From NCBI GenBank assembly GCA_963714255.1, contig CAVQNU010000006.1, forward strand, positions 290,589-354,588: a stretch of 64,000 nt of DNA, in the 5' to 3' direction. How positions within the stretch are numbered: the stretch's first letter is position 1; each line of letters opens with the position of its first letter. Shown here in pieces: positions 52,096 to 61,529 of the stretch. The DNA comes from Rhodovastum sp963714255. Its GTDB lineage: Bacteria > Pseudomonadota > Alphaproteobacteria > Acetobacterales > Acetobacteraceae. The notes below the pieces were generated by a model. The model was not told the DNA's origin. It ran no database searches and saw only the letters and a program-made list of their open reading frames with translations. The position numbers were made by a program, and so were the translations under genes.

Positions 52096-53088
52096 GTGAT
52101 TGTGGTTGGCGATGTCGGTGGGACGAAGACGCTGCTCGCGCTGTTCGCGCGCGGGTCGGACCCACGCAGGCCTGTTGGCGAAAAAATGTACCCAAGTGCT
52201 AGCTACCCTGGCCTCGGTGCCATGGTGCATGCATTCCTGGCGGAAACCGGTCGGCAAGCGCAGTTCGGCTGCTTCGATGTCGCGGGCCCGGTCGTGCAGG
52301 GGCATGCGCATGCGACCAACCTTCCCTGGACCATGGACGAGCAAGGTCTGGAGCGCGAGCTTGGTCTGCGGCGGGTCTTGCTGCTCAATGACCTGAAGGC
52401 AATCGCCTACGCCATCCCCCATCTGCTGGCGACGGAATTGCACGCGCTGAATGCCGTTGCGGCGGTCCCGCAGGGACCGATCGCGGTGGTGGCGCCGGGC
52501 ACCGGACTGGGCGAGGCGTTCCTGGTCTGGAGCGGCAGCGGCTACATCGCCTGCGCGTCGGAAGGCGGGCACGCCCGCTTCGCACCGACAACCGATCGAC
52601 AGATCGAGCTGCTGCGCTATTTCCGCGAGCGTTTCAGCGAGGTTTCATGCGAGCGGGTCTGCTCCGGCATTGGTATCGCGAATCTCTACGACTTCCTGCG
52701 CGACACCGGAGCGTATGCGGAAACGCCTGGATTTGCGGCGCAACTGGCCCAGGCGACCGACCGCACACCGCTGATTTCGTGGGCTGGAACGCAGGACCCG
52801 GCCGGCAATCCGCTGGCGGCGGCAACGATAAATCTGTTTGCCGAAATCCTCGGCAGTGAAGCCGGCAATCTGGCACTCAAGGTGATGTCCACGGGCGGCG
52901 TCTATCTTGCCGGCGGCATTCCGGCGCGGATCCTTCCGCTGCTCGGCAGCGGCGGGTTCATGGAAGCCTTTGCCGGCGAGGGCCGCCTCGCCGGGGTCCT
53001 CCGGCGCATGCCGGTACACGTGGTCACCGCCCGCGCGGCGATCCTGGGGGCGGCCCGGTACGGGCAGGACGTTTTGTCAGGCGGGTAA
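52096..53088 (+). CDS. glk: Glucokinase
   Basis: 330 aa from GTG 52096, with GATGGGAGCAGCGCG as the ribosome-binding region. ATP-binding phosphate-1 motif VVGDVGGTKTLLALF at the N-terminus, LLNDLKAIAYAIPHL containing the catalytic-base Asp region, APGTGLGEAFLVWSG, and CASEGGHARFAPTTDRQIEL with the glucose/zinc-region residues. It phosphorylates glucose with ATP to glucose-6-phosphate, the substrate of Zwf two genes on. Bacterial Glk family (not ROK, which has a CxCGxxGC motif absent here). Confidence 0.93.
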   Translation: MIVVGDVGGTKTLLALFARGSDPRRPVGEKMYPSASYPGLGAMVHAFLAETGRQAQFGCFDVAGPVVQGHAHATNLPWTMDEQGLERELGLRRVLLLNDLKAIAYAIPHLLATELHALNAVAAVPQGPIAVVAPGTGLGEAFLVWSGSGYIACASEGGHARFAPTTDRQIELLRYFRERFSEVSCERVCSGIGIANLYDFLRDTGAYAETPGFAAQLAQATDRTPLISWAGTQDPAGNPLAAATINLFAEILGSEAGNLALKVMSTGGVYLAGGIPARILPLLGSGGFMEAFAGEGRLAGVLRRMPVHVVTARAAILGAARYGQDVLSGG

Positions 53089-53132
53089 CCGCCTGACGAA
53101 GGCAGCACGGTAACACCCGCGCGAGGTGACCG

Positions 53133-53303
53133 ATGACCGGACCGGCAGATCCCGACACCCAGGCTGCCATCACCTGCCGGCTGCATGTCAATTCGGTGCC
53201 GCGCTGCGATGACCCCGCAGCGCGGCACCGGATCAACCTCCCGTCGGCGATGCGGTCCGCGTTTGGCGGTCATCTGGAGAAGCAGGCAGGCCAGGGGGCT
53301 TAA
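53133..53303 (+). pseudogene. Probable 6-phosphogluconate dehydrogenase C-terminal remnant
   Basis: A 56-codon frame with GCGAGGTGACCG before its ATG, ending with TAA immediately before zwf. The last third reads INLPSAMRSAFGGHLEK, resembling the C-terminus of short-type Gnd (...SAMRNxFGGHxxK). The first two thirds (MTGPADPDTQAAITCRLHVN) do not match. In related bacteria gnd lies beside zwf, so an internal deletion of gnd that left its RBS/start and its end is plausible. This is inference from 17 residues and context. Confidence 0.45.
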
Positions 53304-54690
53304 ATGGCTACGGCACCGTCCGATGCGATCGTGTTTTTCGGCGCCACCGGTGATCTGGCGTATAAGCAGATCTTTCCGGCATTGCAGGGGCTGGTGCGCG
53401 ACGAGGGCATCAATGTGCCCATCATCGGCATGGCCAGGGCCGGCTGGAGCCTGGAGAAATTGCTGGCGCGGGCGAAGGACAGCCTGCACCAGCACGACCG
53501 GTTTGACGCGGCCGCGTTCGCAAAGTTTGCCGCGCTGTTGCGTTATGTCGACGGCGACTACAACGATGCGGCGACCTTCGCGCAACTCCGTCACGAGTTG
53601 GGTGATGCCAGGCGGCCGCTGCACTACCTGGCGATCCCGCCCGGGCTGTTTGGCGCTGTCGCGTCGGAGCTTGCGCAGAGCGGGCTTGCGGTCGGCGCGC
53701 GCCTGGTGATCGAGAAGCCTTTCGGCCACGATCGTGCGTCTGCCCAGGCGCTTGCCCGCTTGCTGGCGCAGTACTTTCCGGAACAGGCGATTTTTCGAAT
53801 CGACCACTACATGGGCAAGGAGCCGGTTCAGAACATTCTTTACACCCGATTTGCCAATGCGATGTTCGAACCTTTGTGGAACCGCACGCACGTGCGCAGC
53901 ATCCAGATCACCATGGCCGAAGCCTTCGGGGTGCAGGACCGCGGCGGCTTCTACGATGCCACCGGCGCTTTGCGTGACGTGGTGCAGAACCACATGCTGC
54001 AGGTGTTGGCCAACCTGATGATGGATGCTCCGACCGGGGAGGAGCACGAGGCAGTGCGGGACCAGAAGGCGGCCCTGCTGAAGGCCATACGTCCGCTGGA
54101 CCCGGCGAGCATCGTTCGCGGCCAGTACCAGGGCTATCGCTCGGTTGCCGGCGTGCGGCCGGAATCGACGGTTGAAACTTTCGTCGCCGTGAAGCTGTTT
54201 GTCGAAAGCTGGCGCTGGGCGGGCGTGCCGATTTTCATCCGCGCCGGCAAATTCATGCCGGTGACGGCCGTCGAAGCGATGGTGCATTTCCACGCCCCGC
54301 CGCGGGACACGTTCGGCGAGGAGGCGGCGTCGCCAGGCGGCTATATGCGCATGCGTCTAAGCCCGGATGTCAGCATTGCGATGGGCGTGCGGGTCAAACT
54401 GCCAGGTGAGCGCATGCGCGGCGAACGGGTCGAAATGACGCTGACGGAGCAAGCGGCGTCGCAAAAGCCGCCGTACCAACGGCTGCTCGGCGATGCCATG
54501 CGTGGCATCGGCGAATTGTTCGGACGCCAGGAACATCGTCGATGCGCAGTGGCGGGTGGTCAACGCCGTCCTGGCCGACCCGCCGTCCTGCGCGGCGTAT
54601 AAGCCGGGAACCTGGGGACCGGCCGCGGCCGATGCGCTGATCGGCGCGGACGGACCCTGGTCCAACCCGCGGCCTGGAGATCGGGAATGA
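53304..54690 (+). pseudogene. zwf: Glucose-6-phosphate 1-dehydrogenase, frameshifted near the C-terminus
   Basis: NADP-binding FFGATGDLAYKQIFPALQG at the N-terminus; substrate-binding and catalytic RIDHYMGKEPVQN near residue 170; VIEKPFGHD before it. The first frame covers nearly all of the enzyme to LLGDAMRGIGELFGRQ. The true C-terminus lies one frame on, NIVDAQWRVVNAVLADPPSC and YKPGTWGPAAADALIGADGP, stopping at 54690. A surplus base at about 54531 joins them (...FGRQ-NIVDAQW). The repaired stop overlaps the next ATG (ATGA), which supports it as the original end. Read as given, the product would have a scrambled tail of about 20 residues (stop at 54602), so activity might be partly kept. 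Committed step of the oxidative pentose phosphate pathway. Confidence 0.9.
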
Positions 54691-55362
54691 CGGTGAGGGA
54701 CGAGCTCGTATTTCTGTTCGACATTGACAACACTCTGATCGACAACGATAGGGTGCAGTCCGATTTGAGCACCCACCTCGCCGGATGCTATGGCGCTGCG
54801 GCGCGTGACCGCTACTGGGCAATCTTCGAACAGCTGCGCAGCGAGATCGGCTATGCCGACTACCTGGGTGCGCTCGAACGCTATCGCATCGAGGCGATGC
54901 ACGATCCGCGCGTGCTGCGGATGTCGAACTGGTTGGTGGACTACCCGTTCGCCGACCGCCTTTATCCGGACGCGCTCGACACTGTGCGGCACGTGCAGCA
55001 ATGGGGGCGGGCGGTGGTGCTGTCCGACGGCGACGCGGTGTTCCAGCCGCGCAAGGTGCAGCGGTCCGGCCTATGGGATGCGTTCGACGGCAACGTGCTG
55101 ATCTACGTCCACAAGGAGCAGGAGCTTGCCGACGTCGAACGGCTGTACCCGGCACGCCACTACGTTCTGATCGACGACAAGCTGCGCATTCTGCACGAGG
55201 TAAAGAAAGCCTGGGGCGAGCGGGTGACCACGGTGTTTCCGCGGCAGGGACACTACGCAACCGACTGGCGGAGTTCTGGTTGCCTATCCTCCTGGCGATC
55301 GGCAGGTGGACCGCATCGGCGACATCATGAAGCTCGAACGATCGGCGTTCACGACGATCTGA
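54687..55362 (+). pseudogene. HAD-superfamily hydrolase, frameshifted near the C-terminus
   Basis: Motif I FLFDIDNTLIDNDRVQSDLS, motif II region VVLSDGDAVFQPRKVQRSG, and motif III/IV VLIDDKLRILHEVKKAWGER. The first frame reaches TVFPRQGHYATD, then becomes Trp/Arg/Ser-rich. The next frame gives GGVLVAYPPGDRQVDRIGDI and MKLERSAFTTI with a stop at 55362; one surplus base at 55266 would restore it. ATG overlaps the repaired zwf stop, so they are coupled. It probably dephosphorylates a sugar phosphate. Repaired length about 225 aa. Confidence 0.75.
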
Positions 55363-55542
55363 CCCCGGGAGTTGGTTCATGAAGGTAACGCAGATGGGGC
55401 ACATTCCCGGCCGGAGCCGGTCGTTGGGCAATATCACTCGGAAGCTGCCCGCCCGCGCCACACAGCGGCGCTACGGGAAGATGCGCGGCGCTGGGGGCTG
55501 ACCGCACCCTGGGCCGTCGCGCGGCAACGAAGGAGAATGCTC

Positions 55543-56463
55543 GTGACCATTGGATATGACATGCCGCTCTATGTCTTGCCGTTCGACCATCGCGGCTCAT
55601 TCGAAACAGGGCTCTTCGGATGGACCGGTGTGCTCACGACGGAGCAGACCGCCGAGATCGGAAACGCCAAGCGTGTTATTTATGACGCATTCAATCTGGC
55701 GGTTGACAAAGGCGTGCCGCGCGACCGCGCCGCCATTCTGGTTGATGCGCAGTTCGGCAGCGCCATTCTCAAGGACGCTCGGGCGAAAGGCACCATTACG
55801 TGCATGCCGGTGGAACGCAGCGGCGAGGCGGAGTTTCAGTTCGAATACGGCGACGATTGGCAGCACCAGATCGAAGCGTACCGCCCGAGCTTCGTGAAGG
55901 TGCTGGTGCGCTATAACCCGGAAGCCGACCCGGCGCTCAATCGCCGCCAGGCCGCGCGCCTGCGCACGTTGTCCGACTACCTGCACGGCCACGGCCACGC
56001 TTTCATGTTCGAGCTCCTGGTGCCGATGACAGTCGAGCAGTCGGACCGGTTAGAAGGCGACCATCAGCTCTATGACCATGATCTGCGACCGTCGCTGATG
56101 ATCGGCGCGATCAAGGAGCTGCAAAACGGCGGTGTCGAGCCGGATGTCTGGAAGGTCGAGGGGCTCGACCGTGCGCAGGACTGCGCCAAGGTCGCCGAGG
56201 CGGCGCGGCGGGACGGCCGCGACAGGGTGGGCTGCATCATTCTCGGTCGCGGCTCGAACGCGGAAAAAGTCGGACAATGGCTGCGCGCCGCCGCGCCGGT
56301 TCCCGGCTTCATCGGCTTCGCCGTCGGGCGAACCTCGTTTTGGGATGCGCTGGTGGCGCTGCGGGCAGGAAAATTGTCTCGGTCACAGGCTGTCGATGCC
56401 ATCGCGGACCGCTACATGGCATGGGTCAGGACGTTCAGTTCACTCCAGGTGAGCGGGCACTGA
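55543..56463 (+). CDS. DUF2090 aldolase-like protein (IolJ/LacD-related)
   Basis: About 306 aa. AAGGAGA sits 7 bases before GTG 55543; an ATG at 55537 is too close to it. The N-terminus PLYVLPFDHRGSFETGLFGW, then VDAQFGSAILKDARAKG, RPSFVKVLVRYNPEADPALN and VEPDVWKVEGLDRAQDCAKV match the DUF2090 domain, found at the C-terminus of IolC-type kinases and related to class I sugar-phosphate aldolases; the Lys of VKVLVRY or VWKVEG could form a Schiff base. Substrate is inferred to be a deoxyketo-sugar phosphate but is unproven. It lies between the HAD gene and xfp. Confidence 0.75.
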   Translation: MTIGYDMPLYVLPFDHRGSFETGLFGWTGVLTTEQTAEIGNAKRVIYDAFNLAVDKGVPRDRAAILVDAQFGSAILKDARAKGTITCMPVERSGEAEFQFEYGDDWQHQIEAYRPSFVKVLVRYNPEADPALNRRQAARLRTLSDYLHGHGHAFMFELLVPMTVEQSDRLEGDHQLYDHDLRPSLMIGAIKELQNGGVEPDVWKVEGLDRAQDCAKVAEAARRDGRDRVGCIILGRGSNAEKVGQWLRAAAPVPGFIGFAVGRTSFWDALVALRAGKLSRSQAVDAIADRYMAWVRTFSSLQVSGH

Positions 56464-56487
56464 GTTTGCTCGCGACAACAGCGACAG

Positions 56488-58989
56488 GTGATGCCATCCA
56501 TGTATAGTTTCGATGCCAGGCTCTCTAGCGCCGTACAGGCGGCGCAGCCCGTGGCGCAGGCGCCGCCGCCAGCCACGCCGTTGTCGGCGGAGGAGCTGCA
56601 ACGCTTGCAGCGGTACTGGGATGCCGCGAACTACCTGACGGTGGGCCAGATTTATCTGCGCGACAATCCGCTGCTGCGCCGGCCGCTCGCGGCCGATGAC
56701 ATCAAGGTACGGCTGCTCGGCCATTGGGGCACCTCGCCGGGGCTCAATTTCATTTATGCCCACCTGAACCGTCTGATCAGGCAGCGCGACGCCGATATGA
56801 TCGCGATTTTCGGCCCCGGCCATGGCGGACCGGCGGGCAATGCCAACGCCTATCTGGAAGGCAGCTATTCGGCGGTGCACCACGCGGTGAGCCAGGACGA
56901 GGAGGGCATGCTCACCCTGTTCCGCCAGTTCTCGACGCCCGGCGGGGTGCCGAGCCACATGGGCGCGCACCTGCCCGGTTCGATCCATGAGGGCGGCGAG
57001 CTCGGCTACGCGCTGCTACACGCCTTCGGTGCCGCGTTCGACAATCCCGATCTGATCGCCGCCTGCGTCATTGGCGACGGCGAGGCGGAAACCGCGCCGC
57101 TGGAGGGCAGTTGGAAAAGCAATAAATTTCTCAACCCGCAGCGCGACGGCGCCGTGCTGCCGATCCTTCATCTCAACGGCTACAAGATTTCCGGCCCGAC
57201 CGTTTATGCGCGGATTGACGAGGAGGAGCTGCGAAGCCTGCTTGGTGGCCACGGCTACGCGCCGTATGTCGTGGCGGGCGACGATCCGGCGACGCTGCAC
57301 CAGTGGTTCGCGCACACGCTGGACACGTGTTACGACGAAATCCGGGCCATCCAGCAGGACGCTCGCCAAAACGGAGTCACCCGGCGGCCGCGCTGGCCGA
57401 TGATCGTCCTGCGCACGCCGAAGGGCTGGACCGGGCCCAAGGTGGTCGATGGCACGCCCATCGAAGGTACATTCAGGGCGCACCAGGTTCCGCTGGCGCG
57501 GGTGCGTGAAAACCCCGAACACCTGCAGGCGTTGGAAGCCTGGCTGCGCAGCTACCGACCGGAGACGCTGTTCGATGCGGCCGGACGGCTGCTGGCGGAG
57601 CTGGCCGCCCTGGCACCCGCAGGCGAGCGCCGGATGGGGGCCAACCCCCACAGCAATGGCGGGCGCCTGCTGGTCGATCTGCAACTGCCCGACATCGCCC
57701 AATATGGACTGAACCTGCCGCGGCCGGGATACCTGACGGCCGAGGCGCCGGTGGCCTTGGGCGAAATGCTGCGCGACATCTTTCGCCTCAACCCCACGAA
57801 CTTCCGGCTGTTCTGCCCGGACGAGACCGCCTCCAACCGGCTCGGCGCAGTGTTCGAGGCCACCGACCGCTGCAGCGTCGCCGCGCGCGTGGACATCGAC
57901 AACCACGTCTCACCTGACGGGCGCGTGCTCGAGGTGCTGAGCGAACATTGCTGCCAGGGCTGGCTGGAGGGCTACCTGCTGACCGGGCGGCATGGCGCGT
58001 GGTCATCATACGAAGCCTTCGCGCAGATTACCGATTCGATGCTTACACAGCACGCGAAATGGCTGAAGGAGAGCCGTGCGCAGCCATGGCGACGCCCGGT
58101 CGCGTCGTTGAACGTATTTCTCAGCAGTCATGTCTGGCGCCAGGACCACAACGGTTACAGCCACCAGGCGCCTGGCTATGTCGACAATGCGCTGGTGCAG
58201 AAAAATGAGCTGGTGCGCATCTTCTATCCGCCGGACGCCAATTGCCTGCTGCAGGTGTTCGACAAGGCGCTGCGCGCGCGTAACCTCATCAACGTCATCA
58301 CCTGCGGCAAGCAGCCGCAGCTGCAATGGCTGACCGCGGACGAGGCGCGGGTGCACTGCTCCCGCGGCATCGGCGTCTGGGCGTTCGCCAGCAACGATGT
58401 GGGCAATCCTGATGTCGTGCTGGCCTGCGCAGGCGATGTGCCGACCATCGAAACAGTCGCGGCAGCCTGGCTGCTCCGCAAGCATGTGCCGGACATTCGC
58501 ATCCGGCTGGTCAATGTGGTGGACATGTGCACGCTGATGCGCGCCGACGTGCACCCGGAGGGGATGGACGACCTGACCTTCACCGACCTGTTCCCGCTCG
58601 ACGTGGCGGTGATTTTCGTCCACCACGGGTATCCCTTCGCAATTCGCAGCGTGATCCAGGGCCGCGAGCGGGACGACCGCTTCCATGTCCGCGGCTATAT
58701 CAACGAAGGCAGCACGACAACACCGTTTAACATGGTCGTGGTGAACCAGATTAGTCGGTTCGACATCGCCATGGATGCGCTGCGGCGGGTCGGTCGCCTG
58801 CGCCATCTGACGGTGCCGGTGGTCGAGATGTTTAGCAACAAGTTGGCCGAACATCGTATCTATGCGCGCGCACACCTGGTCGACCTGCCGGAAATCCTCA
58901 ACTGGCATTGGACCGACGATTTCAGCGATCCGCCGGGGCCACCGGCGCGCGCGCACCCAGCCCGCGCGCAGAGCTTCACCGATGCATAG
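56488..58989 (+). CDS. xfp: Phosphoketolase (Xfp)
   Basis: About 833 aa, TPP-dependent, cleaving xylulose-5-phosphate and/or fructose-6-phosphate to acetyl phosphate. GHWGTSPGLNFIYAHLNRLI at the N-terminus; GPGHGGPAGNANAYLEGSYS; the TPP/Mg site IGDGEAETAPLEGSWKSNKF; GYKISGPTVYARI; and SSHVWRQDHNGYSHQAPGYV in the PYR domain. Start is uncertain: GTG 56488, ATG 56491 or ATG 56500. It gives a bypass from pentose phosphates to acetyl-CoA and links this cluster to C2 metabolism. The terminal 15 residues (PPARAHPARAQSFTDA) are low-complexity. Confidence 0.95.
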   Translation: MMPSMYSFDARLSSAVQAAQPVAQAPPPATPLSAEELQRLQRYWDAANYLTVGQIYLRDNPLLRRPLAADDIKVRLLGHWGTSPGLNFIYAHLNRLIRQRDADMIAIFGPGHGGPAGNANAYLEGSYSAVHHAVSQDEEGMLTLFRQFSTPGGVPSHMGAHLPGSIHEGGELGYALLHAFGAAFDNPDLIAACVIGDGEAETAPLEGSWKSNKFLNPQRDGAVLPILHLNGYKISGPTVYARIDEEELRSLLGGHGYAPYVVAGDDPATLHQWFAHTLDTCYDEIRAIQQDARQNGVTRRPRWPMIVLRTPKGWTGPKVVDGTPIEGTFRAHQVPLARVRENPEHLQALEAWLRSYRPETLFDAAGRLLAELAALAPAGERRMGANPHSNGGRLLVDLQLPDIAQYGLNLPRPGYLTAEAPVALGEMLRDIFRLNPTNFRLFCPDETASNRLGAVFEATDRCSVAARVDIDNHVSPDGRVLEVLSEHCCQGWLEGYLLTGRHGAWSSYEAFAQITDSMLTQHAKWLKESRAQPWRRPVASLNVFLSSHVWRQDHNGYSHQAPGYVDNALVQKNELVRIFYPPDANCLLQVFDKALRARNLINVITCGKQPQLQWLTADEARVHCSRGIGVWAFASNDVGNPDVVLACAGDVPTIETVAAAWLLRKHVPDIRIRLVNVVDMCTLMRADVHPEGMDDLTFTDLFPLDVAVIFVHHGYPFAIRSVIQGRERDDRFHVRGYINEGSTTTPFNMVVVNQISRFDIAMDALRRVGRLRHLTVPVVEMFSNKLAEHRIYARAHLVDLPEILNWHWTDDFSDPPGPPARAHPARAQSFTDA

Positions 58990-59074
58990 CGGCAGGAACG
59001 GCGGCACCGCGGGCGCTGCGTGAAGGCCGAAGACGAGCAGGCCGGGCGGGCCGCTGCGCGCGGGAGGATCGACG

Positions 59075-60428
59075 ATGACTGAGGCACCCGGAACTGAGGC
59101 ACCCGGGACCGAGGCACCCGGGACTGAGGCACCGGGCTGGCCGGGTATGGTGCCGCGCTGGACGTCGAGTGCCAAGTCCGGCATTGGTATCGCGTTGTCG
59201 CCGACCAGCCGGGCGTGGTTCACCATCAGCCACGGCATCCTGAACGAGGTCTGTTTCCCCCGCGTCGACGCGGCCTGCGTCCGTGACTTCGGCCTGATGG
59301 TCAGCGATGGCGACGCGTTTTTCGCCGAGGAGAAGCGCGACCGCGGTTTCGTCGTCGAGACAGTGGAAGATGGCGTTCCTGCCTTCGCCCTGACCAATAC
59401 GCATCGCGGCGGGCGGTTTCGCATCGTCAAGCGCATCATCTCGGACCCGCGCAATGACGTGGTCCTGCAGCACGTCAAGCTGCAGGACCTCAGCGGTCAC
59501 GGACTGCAGCTGTTCGCCCTGGTGGCGCTGCACCTGGTCAATGGCGGCGCCCATAATCGCGGCTGACGCGGCGACTACAAGGGCCACCCGATGCTGTTCG
59601 CCGAGGGGCGCGGCACATATCTGGCGATCGCGTCTGGCGATCGCGGCCGACCACCCTTTCGCCAGCAGTTCGGTCGGCTTCGTTGGTGCCTCCGACGGGT
59701 GGCAGCAGCTGGCCCGCAAGCGGCGGTTGACCGACATGTGCGACACTGCCACCGACGGCAATATCGCGCTGACGGCCAGGTTGGAGTTGGGCGCGGACGG
59801 GGAGGCGGTGCTGGCCCTCGGCTTCGGCTACACGGCCGCGGGGGCGGGGTTTCGCGTCCATGCCAGCCTGCAGACCCCGTTCGAGACAATCCTGAACGAC
59901 TACCCGCCTGGCTGGCGTGCCTGGCAGGCCAGGCTGCGGTCCATGGAGCGACGGACGGGCGGGCGCAATCTGTATCGCGTCAGCACCGCCGTGCTGCGAA
60001 GCCATGAAAGCCCCAATTTTCCGGGCGGCATCATTGCCAGCCTGTCGATCCCGTGGGGGTTCAGCAAGGGCGACGACGATCTGGATGGGTGCCACCTGGT
60101 CGGGCCGCGCGATCTGTCGGAGACCGCCGGCGCGCGGGCGCCACGATGCCTGCCTTGGCGTCCGGACTGGCCGGCCGCGCGCATTCGGGCAGGCAGGGTG
60201 CTGCGGCTTGATTTGCCGGAGGCATCGATGGTGGTGCACACGCGCGACGGATGGCGAACCTGGGCCGAGCAGATGACACGCGACAGCGGCCTGGGTCTGC
60301 ATATCGGTGAAATTCCCACCGAGGCCATGCGACCGGGAGAGAGCGTCGAATTTACCTGGCGTGCACAGGCAACCGGCACCTGGCATGGCCGCAACCACGA
60401 GGTTGCCGTCGTGGCCACGTTGGAGTGA
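59075..60428 (+). pseudogene. Glucoamylase-type GH15 gene, multiply disrupted
   Basis: N-terminal domain: APGWPGMVPRWTSSAKSGIG, SRAWFTISHGILNEVCFPRV, LTNTHRGGRFRIVKRIISDP, then an in-frame TGA at 59564-59566 inside ...AHNRG*RGDYKGHPMLFAEG. A 13-bp tandem duplication (59620-59632 and 59633-59645) then shifts the frame, after which VGFVGASDGWQQLARK, NLYRVSTAVLRSHESPNF and ASLSIPWGFSKGDDDLDG continue. After VGPRDLSETAG the whole catalytic barrel is missing, and only the C-terminal VVHTRDGWRTWAEQMTRD and GLGLHIGEIPTEAM remain. Three independent lesions make this a real pseudogene. The first codons contain four 15-bp tandem repeats (59078-59137) encoding TEAPG. Confidence 0.88.
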
Positions 60429-60698
60429 CCGGCCCCGGCCGGGCGCAGGTCGGCCATCCGCCACTTCGCAGCGGCGCCGAGGTCGCTGGGCGTGGCGGGC
60501 GGCGGCAGGGACGCCGCCGGGGTCGGCGGCGATTACCCGCGTGGCCAGCGCCGGCAACAGACCGGTCTTCACCAAGCCGATGATGGCGCAGAACCGGCGG
60601 TCCGGCGCCGCCGCATCCTCGATCGGGCCCGGCGCGCCATCGGCGATTTGGTTGCCACCATCCGCAGCGAACGGCATCCGTGAAGCCATCCTGGCCGG

Positions 60699-61400
60699 TT
60701 ACGCCGCCGCCGCACGGTCGGCAAATACGGTCACCGCGCCGGCAGGTCGCACGTGAGCGGCCGGCAGGGCGCTATCCCCCGCAAGAAGCCGGCGCAGGAT
60801 GTCGCGCTTCGCCGCGCCGGTCACCAGGAAGGCCACGTCGCGGCTGCTGTTCAGCGCCGGATAGGTCAGCGTGATCCGCGGCTCCGGCCTGGCGCCAACA
60901 ATGGCGGCAACCCAGAAATCCTGTTCCCCGAGCACATCGGTATCCGGGAACAGCGATGCGGTGTGGCCATCTTGCCCGAGGCCGAGCAACTGCACGTCGA
61001 ACAATGGCGCACCCGGCCGCATGGCGGCGAATGCCCGCAGCACCGCCTCGTAGCGCCGTGCCGCGTCCCCGGGCGTGCCGTCCACCGGCACCGGGTGCAC
61101 ATGATCCTCGGGAATCGGGACACGCGCGATCATCGCCTCGCGGACCATGCGCTGGTTGTTGTCGGGGTGGTCGGACGGCACGAAGCGCTCGTCGCCCCAG
61201 AACAGGTGCACACGGTTCCAGGGCACAAGGTTTCGCCATGCTGGCGCTGCCAGCTGTCGATAGAGGCGCTCGGGCGTCGATCCGCCCGACAGCGCCAGCA
61301 GGAACGGTCGGGTCTGAGCGGTCGCCCGCGCGACGAGCCATGCGGCGACGTGCCGGGCCAGGGTGTCCGGGTCAACGAAGACCTCAAGCTGCACCGTCAT
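60699..61400 (-). CDS. pgl: 6-phosphogluconolactonase
   Basis: 233 aa from ATG 61400 with GCAGGAGAAGATCGG upstream. DevB/SOL-type fold related to glucosamine-6-phosphate isomerase: FLLALSGGSTPERLYRQLA, VHLFWGDERFVPSDHPDNN, and LLGLGQDGHTASLFPDTDVL, which holds the catalytic His. It hydrolyses the lactone made by Zwf. It lies downstream of tal-pgi on the same strand (130 bases apart), opposite to zwf and xfp. Confidence 0.94.
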   Translation of the reverse strand: MTVQLEVFVDPDTLARHVAAWLVARATAQTRPFLLALSGGSTPERLYRQLAAPAWRNLVPWNRVHLFWGDERFVPSDHPDNNQRMVREAMIARVPIPEDHVHPVPVDGTPGDAARRYEAVLRAFAAMRPGAPLFDVQLLGLGQDGHTASLFPDTDVLGEQDFWVAAIVGARPEPRITLTYPALNSSRDVAFLVTGAAKRDILRRLLAGDSALPAAHVRPAGAVTVFADRAAAA

Positions 61401-61529
61401 GCCGATCTTCTCCTGCGGCGCAGGGCCAAATTCGCGCCAGGTTCCGCTCGCGTGCCGCCACAAGGGCCGGGAACGGTCCGCTGCGGAACTTTCACCGTCC
61501 ATCGCCCGCGGACGGTCGTTCGCCATCGC

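Noticed and set aside
59078..59137. Four 15-bp direct repeats as a CRISPR array
   Set aside because: Contiguous, no spacers, and in frame as TEAPG repeats at a protein start.
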